This document shows, piece after piece, positions 51,721 through 58,892 of a stretch of 64,000 nucleotides of DNA (within the stretch, counting starts at the first letter, position 1; every line of letters starts with the position of its first letter). Source of the DNA: Heteroscillospira sp050943935 (GTDB lineage Bacteria; Bacillota; Clostridia; Oscillospirales; Oscillospiraceae); the NCBI GenBank assembly GCA_050943935.1, contig JBMNQC010000001.1:62001-126000 (forward strand), in the 5' to 3' direction. Both the position numbers and the translations under genes were made by a program. The notes under the pieces were generated by a model, which did no database searches, was not told where the DNA came from, and saw only the letters and a list, made by a program, of their open reading frames with translations.

Positions 51721-52086
51721 ATGGACGAAAAGAGAAACGACCCCATTATTGAGGCGGAACAGAACACCGGAGCGGAAGAAAACGAACTGGTGCTGACGCT
51801 GAAAAAGCCCTATGAATTTGAGGGCAAGACCTACACCACCCTGGACCTGTCCGGGTTGGAAAACGTAACGGCGGGAACGCTGGAAAACGTCGGCAAGATC
51901 CTGGCAAAGAAAACCCCTGGCCTGAACCCGGCGACGCTGGAAATGGAAATGGGTTTCTGCAATATCCTGGCCGCCAGGGTCACCAAGCTGCCCCTGGAGT
52001 TTTTCGAGCGCCTGCCTGCCAAGGACGCCGTGGCGCTTAAAAGTAAAGTGGTGGGTTTTCTCTACGGCGGGGATGGGGACAACTAA
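51721..52086 (+). CDS. Tail assembly chaperone (short product)
   Basis: The start is ATG at 51721 with AAGGAGA upstream. The 121-aa protein (LVLTLKKPYEFEGKTYTTLD, MEMGFCNILAARVTKLPLEFFERLPAKDAV) matches the first reading frame of phage tail assembly chaperones, located between tube and tape-measure genes. Near its end the heptamer GGGTTTT (52053-52059, read G GGT TTT) is a -1 slippery site, so a fraction of ribosomes should enter the next frame. Confidence 0.87.
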   Translation: MDEKRNDPIIEAEQNTGAEENELVLTLKKPYEFEGKTYTTLDLSGLENVTAGTLENVGKILAKKTPGLNPATLEMEMGFCNILAARVTKLPLEFFERLPAKDAVALKSKVVGFLYGGDGDN

Positions 52087-52241
52087 CCCCCGCCACCATT
52101 CGGAAAGCCTGCGTTGGTATGTCAATTAACCTGCGGACAGGGCTGGATTTTCTGCTGGCCCTGTCCGTTGACGAATTAAACGATATTGCCAACGATCTGT
52201 TAGAAATCACGGAGGAGGTGCAAAAGCGTGGCCGCAAGTAA
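52059..52241 (+). CDS. -1 frame extension of the tail assembly chaperone
   Basis: After the slippery heptamer the -1 frame is open without a start codon at its head and reads SLRRGWGQLTPATIRKACVG, then MSINLRTGLDFLLALSVDEL, ending at TAA 52239-52241, overlapping the tape-measure start. This is the layout of lambda G-T and P2 E-E' chaperones, where the extension recruits the tape measure. An internal ATG at 52119 could give a free 40-aa protein but has no good ribosome-binding site. Confidence 0.75.
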   Translation, partial: SLRRGWGQLTPATIRKACVGMSINLRTGLDFLLALSVDELNDIANDLLEITEEVQKRGRK

Positions 52242-54429
52242 AACCTATGAACTTATGGTGAAAATTGCCGGCAAGACAGACAGCAGCCTGAAAAAAGCCT
52301 GCACAGAGGCCGACAAGAACCTGGCCGCTTTGGGCACCACGGCCAAAAACGCCGGAAAGATCGTTGCCGGTGCTGCGGTTGCCGCTGCCACGGCGGTGGC
52401 GACGTTGGGCACGGCGGCGGTAAAAGCGGCGGCGGAATATGAAACGCAGCTGGCCAATGTTTCCACCCTGCTGACCGGAACGGAGGCGGAGATCGCCGCC
52501 AGAACGGCGGAAATCGGATCGGAGATCCTGGAGGTTTCCAACCGGACCGGCGTTTTTACGGCGGATCTGACTGATGGTATGTACCAGGTTGTTTCTGCGT
52601 TTGGCGACAGCGCCGACGCGGCCAAAATCCTGGAAACTGCGGCAAAATCGGCGGCAGCCGGTAACGCAACCACAACGGACAGTATCAACCTGCTTTCTGC
52701 TGTAACAAAGGGTTATGGCGACACGTCGGCGGAGGCCGTGCAAAAGGCGGCGGATCTGGCGTTTGCAACCGTAAGACTGGGCCAGACCTCTTTCCCGGAA
52801 TTGGCGGCCAGCATGGGCAAGGTGATCCCGCTGGCCAGCACCCTGGGCGTCGAGCAAGAGCAAATGTTCGGCGCTATGGCGACACTAACCGGCGTCACCG
52901 GATCCACGGCAGAGGTTGTAACGCAGCTGAAAGCAACCATGCAGGGCTTTTTGTCGCCGTCGAAGAACATGGCGGCGGCGCTGGAAAGCCTGGGCTATGA
53001 GAGCGGGCAGGCGCTACTTGAAAGCGAGGGACTGCAGGGCGCGTTGGAGGCGCTGAAAGGCGCAGTAAACAACGATGAACTGGCATTTGCTGGCCTGTTT
53101 TCCTCCGTCGAAGCGCAAACCGCTGTCCTGGCCATGGCGGGAACCCAGGCGGACAACCTAACCAGCAAAACGGCGGAAATGTACGAAGCCACCGGAGCGG
53201 CAAATGCCGCATTTGAGAAACAAACCAACACCCTGGCATACGACATACAGATGATCAAAAACCTGGGCGCCAATTTCTTGACGCAACTGGGAACCAATAT
53301 TCTGCCGTATGTGCGAGATCTGGCGGAGGCGGCCCTGCCTGTGGTCACCGAGGCCCTGGAGAATATCGGGGACTACATGACCGGAACCATCATTCCGGCG
53401 GCGGAAACTGCCGTCAAATGGGTGGCAGAAAACAAGGACATGATCCTGGCCCTGGCGGCGGGCATTGCCGCAGCGGTGGCGGCATACAAGGCGTACAAAA
53501 TCGCCGTGACGGCCTACAACGCCATAATGGGCGTTTACGAGGTGGTGACGGCGGCAAGTGCCACCGGAACCTTTACCCTGGCGGGAGCCATGACCGCCCT
53601 AAACCTGCCCGTGCTGGCCGTTGTAGCGGCCATTGGCCTGGCTGTGGCTGCGGGAGTATGGCTGTATAAGAACTGGGACACCGTGAAAGCCAAGGCTGTG
53701 GAACTGGGCGCGAAGATCTCCGAAATTTGGGGCAATATCAAAACCTGGGTTTCCAATGCGGTTTCCGGGCTGGTAACGGCATTTCAAAATACGTTCCCGG
53801 TGCTTTCTGCGTATTTGAGCGGCTGGTGGCAGAGTGTTTCTGCTGCCTGGGAGAACGTAAAGGCGATTTTTACCAATATTGTGGATTTCGTGCAGAATGT
53901 ATTTTCTGGCAACTGGTCCGCAGCCTGGGACAACGTGGTGGCCATTTTCGGAAACGTCTTTGGCATGATCGTGAACCTGGCAAAAGCGCCCATTAACGGC
54001 GTGATCTCCGCGATCAACTGGGTGCTGTCTAAGATCAACAGCATTTCTGTGACGATCCCGGACTGGGTGCCGGGCGTCGGCGGTCAAACCCTGGGCTTTA
54101 ACATTCCCACCATTCCGGCCCTGGCGTCGGGCGGCATTGCGACGGCGGCAACCCTGGCCATGGTGGGCGAGGGCGGAGAGCCGGAGGCGATCCTGCCCCT
54201 GTCCAAGCTGGCCGCGCTGCTGGATGAATGGAAGAAACCGAAACCCGGCGGCGGAGGCGGAACCGTGGGCGACGGGGAGCAGATTGTGTTCTCCCCTGTG
54301 TTCAATTTCTACGGTCCGGCGGGACGCGAGGAAGTGGAAAGCGCCACCCAGGCAAGTTTTGAGGAGTTCAAGCGCCTGTACCGCCGCATGAAAGCGGAGG
54401 AAAAGCGCAAGAGTTTCAGCCCCGCATAA
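52228..54429 (+). CDS. Tail tape measure protein, TP901 type
   Basis: The start is GTG at 52228 behind GGAGGAGG. The 733-aa protein has the TP901 tape-measure core (TGVFTADLTDGMYQVVSAFG, GYGDTSAEAVQKAADLAF, ASMGKVIPLASTLGVEQEQM, about residues 105-220), hydrophobic segments at about 400-480 and a Gly-rich C-terminus. It sets tail length and helps eject DNA. The relatively short length predicts a short contractile tail. Confidence 0.93.
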   Translation: MAASKTYELMVKIAGKTDSSLKKACTEADKNLAALGTTAKNAGKIVAGAAVAAATAVATLGTAAVKAAAEYETQLANVSTLLTGTEAEIAARTAEIGSEILEVSNRTGVFTADLTDGMYQVVSAFGDSADAAKILETAAKSAAAGNATTTDSINLLSAVTKGYGDTSAEAVQKAADLAFATVRLGQTSFPELAASMGKVIPLASTLGVEQEQMFGAMATLTGVTGSTAEVVTQLKATMQGFLSPSKNMAAALESLGYESGQALLESEGLQGALEALKGAVNNDELAFAGLFSSVEAQTAVLAMAGTQADNLTSKTAEMYEATGAANAAFEKQTNTLAYDIQMIKNLGANFLTQLGTNILPYVRDLAEAALPVVTEALENIGDYMTGTIIPAAETAVKWVAENKDMILALAAGIAAAVAAYKAYKIAVTAYNAIMGVYEVVTAASATGTFTLAGAMTALNLPVLAVVAAIGLAVAAGVWLYKNWDTVKAKAVELGAKISEIWGNIKTWVSNAVSGLVTAFQNTFPVLSAYLSGWWQSVSAAWENVKAIFTNIVDFVQNVFSGNWSAAWDNVVAIFGNVFGMIVNLAKAPINGVISAINWVLSKINSISVTIPDWVPGVGGQTLGFNIPTIPALASGGIATAATLAMVGEGGEPEAILPLSKLAALLDEWKKPKPGGGGGTVGDGEQIVFSPVFNFYGPAGREEVESATQASFEEFKRLYRRMKAEEKRKSFSPA

Positions 54430-54444
54430 AAGGAGGACCACACC

Positions 54445-54657
54445 ATGGAGAATACATACACAACCAAACAGGGCGACGCCTGGGACAAAATCGCGTTTGA
54501 GGTGTACGGCGACGAAGCATACACCGCCTGGCTGATGGAAAACAATTTCCCCCTGCTGGATATTTTCGTATTTGACGCCGGGGTGGTCCTCCAGACCCCG
54601 CCACCACCCGAAAAAACGGCGGCCAACGACCTGCCGATCTGGAGGAGTGAGGTATGA
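54445..54657 (+). CDS. Tail protein X (LysM-like)
   Basis: The 70-aa protein has TYTTKQGDAWDKIAFEVYGDE and FDAGVVLQTPPPPE, the P2 gpX pattern: a small LysM-like fold that ends in a hydrophobic/proline strand. It probably links tube initiation to the hub. It overlaps the hub gene as ATGA. Confidence 0.9.
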   Translation: MENTYTTKQGDAWDKIAFEVYGDEAYTAWLMENNFPLLDIFVFDAGVVLQTPPPPEKTAANDLPIWRSEV

Positions 54658-55949
54658 GGACACGACAGGCAACGGTTGATCTGATTTATAACGGCGCAGC
54701 CGTCAGCACAAAAATGGCAGCATACCAAACCGGGGTGACATACACGGACCCGGCCAGCGGTGAAGCGGACAGCCTGGACATTACCGTGCAGGACCGTGAA
54801 CGCCAATGGACCACGGCCTGGGTGCCTATCACCGGCGACACCCTTTCCGCAACCATTCGGGCAACCAACTGGGAGCGGGAGGGTGACAGCCGGAGCCTGC
54901 CGTGCGGCTTTTTCGTTCTGGACAGTTTCGAGTTTTCGGGCTGGCCGGTCACCGGATCCATAAAGGCGGTTTCCGTTCCTGCGGACGGCAGTTTCATGGC
55001 CACCGAGCGGACAAAGACCTGGGAAAACGTCACGATCCAGGAGATCGGAAAAGAGATCGCGGGCCGCGCCAACATTGCGCTGGCATGGGACGTTGAGGGC
55101 GATCCTATCACCCTGAAAAGCGTGGAGCAGTCAGAGGAAACAGACTGCGCTTTCTACATGAGCCTGTGCGACACCTACGGCCTGGCCATGAAAGTGTACG
55201 CGCAGAAAATTGTTGTTTATGACCGCGAGGCGTACAAGAAAAAGGACCCTGTGGCCAAAATCACCGAGGCGGATCTGAAATCCTGGTCATGGTCCAAAGA
55301 CATGGCCGGAACCTATACCGGCGGAGAGTTCGCATACACGGACCCGCTGACGGAAAAGGAAATCAAGGTCACCGTGGGAGAGGGAAAACGGATCCTGAAA
55401 CAGTCCGGCAAGGCTGACAGCGAGGCCGACGCAGAAAAGAAGATCCAGGCGGCGGTTGAAAAGGCAAACCACGGCAGTACAAAGATCAGCGCCACCATTA
55501 TGGGCAACGCCGCCCTGGTGGCCTCCCAATGCGTCACCGTGGTGGGCCTGGGAAAGCTGTCTGGCAAATACTACATTGACAGCATAACGCACCGGATCGG
55601 TTCGAGCGGCTACGAAATGGACCTGGAAATGTCCCTGGTGGAAAGCATGACGGAGGAAGTGGTGAAAGACAGCACCGAGCGGCTGGCCGCTGTGGGCGTC
55701 ATGGCCTCCCCTGACTACTGGCAGGCGCATTACAAGGACGTGGGCGCCCTGTCCGGGCTGATCCTGAACATGGCCACCTGTATCAAGGTGAACCTGGGCG
55801 GATCGAGTATAACCACCGTGGACGCGGCGCTGGAGGTCCTGACCGGCGCGGGCGTGATAAACTCCCCGGACTACTGGGCGAAGAAACACGGCACCGTGGC
55901 CTATTTAGATCAACTGCTGATCAACGCGGCCAACGCCCTGACACCGTAA
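54654..55949 (+). CDS. Baseplate hub, late control protein D family
   Basis: The 431-aa protein has the gpD/VgrG-like hub fold (QTGVTYTDPASGEADSLDITV, GSIKAVSVPADGSFMATERT, GEFAYTDPLTEKEIKVTVGE, SGKYYIDSITHRIG). After about residue 350 it carries two tandem units of the form SPDYWxxHYxxVxxLxxLLxNxA, at about 351-375 and 402-425. Such repeats end many Clostridial phage hub and lysin proteins and may bind peptidoglycan or a partner. It forms the hub above the spike. Confidence 0.9.
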   Translation: MRTRQATVDLIYNGAAVSTKMAAYQTGVTYTDPASGEADSLDITVQDRERQWTTAWVPITGDTLSATIRATNWEREGDSRSLPCGFFVLDSFEFSGWPVTGSIKAVSVPADGSFMATERTKTWENVTIQEIGKEIAGRANIALAWDVEGDPITLKSVEQSEETDCAFYMSLCDTYGLAMKVYAQKIVVYDREAYKKKDPVAKITEADLKSWSWSKDMAGTYTGGEFAYTDPLTEKEIKVTVGEGKRILKQSGKADSEADAEKKIQAAVEKANHGSTKISATIMGNAALVASQCVTVVGLGKLSGKYYIDSITHRIGSSGYEMDLEMSLVESMTEEVVKDSTERLAAVGVMASPDYWQAHYKDVGALSGLILNMATCIKVNLGGSSITTVDAALEVLTGAGVINSPDYWAKKHGTVAYLDQLLINAANALTP

Positions 55950-55959
55950 GGAGGCAGCC

Positions 55960-56457
55960 ATGAAAAACAACATAAGGCTGGGCAAGATTTCGGCCATTGA
56001 CTACCCCACCGGCATGGTCCGCGTGGCATATCACGAAAAAGACGACGCGGTGACCGCCCTGGTGCCCCTGATTTCATCGGAGTATTTCATGCCGGAGATC
56101 GGGGACCAGGTTTTGGTCCTGCACCTGTCAAACGGGACCGAGGCGGGCGTGGTCCTGGGCCGTCCATGGAGCGAGAAAAACAAACCCCCGGAGGGCGCGG
56201 CGGGCCTGTACCGCAAGGATCTGGCCAGAGCCGCCGGGGAGGCAATGATCCGCTACATGGGCGGGACCCTGACCATAAAGGCCCCAAACGTCCGGGCGGA
56301 GGGCGACATGGTGGTGACCGGCGATCTGACCGTAAACGGCAATCTGACCGTACAGGGTGAGATCGTGGCCACCGGCGACGTGACCGGCGCGGGCGTTTCC
56401 CTGGCAAATCACACCCATACCGACAGCATGGGCGGCGGGACAACGCCGCCGGGCTAA
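55960..56457 (+). CDS. Baseplate spike protein V
   Basis: The 165-aa protein has an N-terminal OB-like domain (IRLGKISAIDYPTGMVRVAYHEKDD), a repetitive beta-helix segment (MVVTGDLTVNGNLTVQGEIVATGDVTGAG, about residues 115-143) and the tip HTHTD, an HxH motif like the iron-binding apex of P2 gpV. It is the cell-puncturing spike. Confidence 0.92.
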   Translation: MKNNIRLGKISAIDYPTGMVRVAYHEKDDAVTALVPLISSEYFMPEIGDQVLVLHLSNGTEAGVVLGRPWSEKNKPPEGAAGLYRKDLARAAGEAMIRYMGGTLTIKAPNVRAEGDMVVTGDLTVNGNLTVQGEIVATGDVTGAGVSLANHTHTDSMGGGTTPPG

Positions 56458-56473
56458 AAGGAGGGAATGAAAT

Positions 56474-56866
56474 ATGATCGGAACGCTGGGCCGAAAAATC
56501 ATTTTTGAAGTCAGCGACGACAAGGTGCTGACACCTGAAAGCATAAGCCGAGAGGTTTCCGGGCGCTGGACCGAACACGAAGTGCTGGGCGTAAAGCCCA
56601 AACCGGAGTTTTTGGGAGCGGGAAACCAGAGCGTGACCCTGACCATTCGGCTGTCCGCCTCCCTGGGCGTAAAGCCGCGCAAGATCCTGGAGGCCGTCGA
56701 GGCCATGGTGGAGAGCGGCGCGGCGGAGTACCTGGTGATCGGCGGCAGAACCGTGGGCCGAAATCCATTTAGGCTGACCGGATCAAGCGAAACCTGGGAC
56801 AAGATTTACAGCCACGGAGAACTGGCCAAGGCCACCCTGACCATTACGCTGGGAGAGTACACATAA
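56474..56866 (+). CDS. Tail protein U (P2 gpU family)
   Basis: The 130-aa protein begins MIGTLGRKIIFEVSDDKVLTP and has SGRWTEHEVLGVKPKPEFLG, then VMVESGAAEYLVIGG-like text and SSETWDKIYSHGELAKATLTITL, the gpU pattern. In P2 gpU lies before gpX; here it is between V and W. It probably caps or initiates the tail. Confidence 0.85.
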   Translation: MIGTLGRKIIFEVSDDKVLTPESISREVSGRWTEHEVLGVKPKPEFLGAGNQSVTLTIRLSASLGVKPRKILEAVEAMVESGAAEYLVIGGRTVGRNPFRLTGSSETWDKIYSHGELAKATLTITLGEYT

Positions 56867-57168
56867 TGGAAAATACCCTGTTCAACTTTCAGCTGGAATA
56901 CACATTCACCGGCAACTGGTTGGCGGAACTGGATCGCCAGCTGTCCCTTTTGCTATCCACACGGGAGGGCACAATGCCGCTGGATCGTACTTTCGGCCTT
57001 AACATGGATTTTGTGGATATGCCGCCAGAGGCCGCAAAAAGCCTATACGCGGCGGAGGTCACAGAAAAAGTGGCCAAGTTTATCCCGGCTGTACGGGTCC
57101 AGGAAATCACCTGGGGCCGTGCGGAAAACGGGAAATTAACCCCCAAGGTGGTGATCACAAGTGCCTGA
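56866..57168 (+). CDS. Baseplate wedge protein W (gp25-like)
   Basis: The ATG at 56866 shares one base with the gpU stop. The 100-aa protein has LLSTREGTMPLDRTFGLNMDFVDMP, the lysozyme-like gp25/W wedge signature around the conserved REG. It forms the sheath-initiating wedge together with J. Confidence 0.93.
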   Translation: MENTLFNFQLEYTFTGNWLAELDRQLSLLLSTREGTMPLDRTFGLNMDFVDMPPEAAKSLYAAEVTEKVAKFIPAVRVQEITWGRAENGKLTPKVVITSA

Positions 57169-58315
57169 CATTTCCGCAATTCAGAACGCCCCGGACGTGT
57201 CTTTCATCGACAACAAGACGGTGGACGACGTGCGCGGCGAAATGGTGGCCGATTATGAGGAGTACATGACCAAAGCAACCGGCCAAACCGTGGCCCTGGA
57301 TCGGGCGTCTGTCCACCGTATGATCCTGTATTCGGCGGCGGCGCAGATCTTCCAGGGGTTCCAGTACATTGACCGAGCGGGCAAACAAAGCCTGCTGAAA
57401 TACAGTTATTCGGACTTTCTGGACAACCTGGGACTGCTGAAAGGCGTTACCAGAGAGCCGGCGAAAGCGGCCAGCACAACCCTGCGCTTTACCATGTCTG
57501 CCTCCAGAACGGTGGCAACGGCAATTCCGCAGGGCACCAGGGTTTCCTCCAGCGCAGCCGTGTATTTTGAAACGACAGAATACGCGGAGATCCCGGCGGG
57601 AGAGGAAAGCGTGGACGTGCCGGCGGTTTGCACAGAAACCGGCACCGACGGCAACGGCCTGGTGCCCGGCGAACTGTCCACCATGGTGGATCCGATCCCG
57701 TATGTCGGAGCGGTGGCAAACACCACCGAAACGGAGGGCGGCGCAGAGATCGAGAGCGACGCTGATCTGGCGGAGCGCATTTACCTGGCACCTGGCGCAT
57801 ATTCCACCGCAGGACCGGAGGACGGTTACCTGTACCACGCCAAGAAGTTCAGCGCAGCCATTGGCGACGTGGTGGCCACAAGCAACCAGGCGGCGGGCCG
57901 CGTTGACATTGTTTTCATTATGGCCGACGGCAGCACACCGGGGGAGGAAATGATCACCGGCCTGCAGGAATACCTTTCCGGCAAGACGATCCGACCCATG
58001 ACCGACCTTTTGACCGTATCGGCCCCGGAGGAAATCCAGTACACCATTGGCCTGACGTACTACATCAACCGGAGTGACAGCGCCAGGGCCGTCACCATCC
58101 AGCAGGCCGTCCAGCAGGCTGTGGCTGACTATGTGACGTGGCAGCGAACCATTGGCCGCGACATTAACCCCTCCAAGCTGGTGGCCCTGGTCATGGCAGC
58201 GGGCGCCAAGCGCGTCACATTGACGGCGCCGGAGTATTCGGCGGTGAGCGGCACCAGCGTGGCCGCCCTGTCCGGGGATCCTGCCATCAATTACGGAGGG
58301 CTGGAGGATGATTAA
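57161..58315 (+). CDS. Baseplate protein J
   Basis: The GTG at 57161 overlaps W by eight bases. The 384-aa protein shows the J family pattern: TLRFTMSASRTVATAIPQGTRV, EAGTDGNGLVPGELSTMV-like text at about 165-180, and VAPGAYSTAGPEDGYLYHAK-like text at about 207-227 (here LAPGAYSTAGPEDGYLYHAK). It forms the main baseplate wedge. Confidence 0.94.
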   Translation: MPDISAIQNAPDVSFIDNKTVDDVRGEMVADYEEYMTKATGQTVALDRASVHRMILYSAAAQIFQGFQYIDRAGKQSLLKYSYSDFLDNLGLLKGVTREPAKAASTTLRFTMSASRTVATAIPQGTRVSSSAAVYFETTEYAEIPAGEESVDVPAVCTETGTDGNGLVPGELSTMVDPIPYVGAVANTTETEGGAEIESDADLAERIYLAPGAYSTAGPEDGYLYHAKKFSAAIGDVVATSNQAAGRVDIVFIMADGSTPGEEMITGLQEYLSGKTIRPMTDLLTVSAPEEIQYTIGLTYYINRSDSARAVTIQQAVQQAVADYVTWQRTIGRDINPSKLVALVMAAGAKRVTLTAPEYSAVSGTSVAALSGDPAINYGGLEDD

Positions 58316-58877
58316 ACTAAACGGCAGCCGGTTTACCGACATTATGCCGGAGAACCTGGCCCAGCAGCCGGAAGTCCAGGCCATTGCCTACGCTGTGGGG
58401 CGCCAGATGGAAAAGCTGTGTACCTACGCGGACGGAGCCAGGACATACGCGGCGATCTACTCCATGCCGGAGCGGGTGCTGGACCTGCTGGCCGTGGAAC
58501 TCCGCACCCCGGCCTACGACGAAAATTATTCCATCAAGGTCAAACGGGCGCTGATCGAGGGTTCCCTGCTGTTTTACACGCAGATGGGCACCCCGGCGGC
58601 GGTCAATAAGATCATAGAAACCATTTTCGAGGCTGGTTATATTTCGGAGTGGTGGGAATACGGCGGGGAACCGTACCACTTCAAGGCGTACACAACAAAC
58701 CCCGCCATTACCCAGGACGACGTGGAGGAGTTCCGCAGGGTCCTGGGGTCCGTAAAGAGGCTTTCCGCCTGGCTGGATGAAATCATACTGGATCTTTCCA
58801 CACCCCCGGCGGAAATCTATGTGGCCCATTGGGTCCACACGGGCGACTTTATCACCCTGAAAAGGGCGACGTTGTAA
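58308..58877 (+). CDS. Tail protein I (P2 gpI family)
   Basis: The 189-aa protein has NLAQQPEVQAIAYAVGRQME, DLLAVELRTPAYDENYSIKV and MGTPAAVNKIIETIFEAGYI, typical of P2 gpI. It connects the wedge to the tail fibre. It overlaps J by eight bases and precedes the fibre gene by 15. Confidence 0.93.
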   Translation: MIKLNGSRFTDIMPENLAQQPEVQAIAYAVGRQMEKLCTYADGARTYAAIYSMPERVLDLLAVELRTPAYDENYSIKVKRALIEGSLLFYTQMGTPAAVNKIIETIFEAGYISEWWEYGGEPYHFKAYTTNPAITQDDVEEFRRVLGSVKRLSAWLDEIILDLSTPPAEIYVAHWVHTGDFITLKRATL

Positions 58878-58892
58878 GGAGGTAAAAGCACA

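Noticed and set aside
52119..52241. Separate 40-aa gene before the tape measure
   Set aside because: It lacks a clear ribosome-binding site and its frame is open back to the slippery heptamer, so a frameshift extension is more likely.
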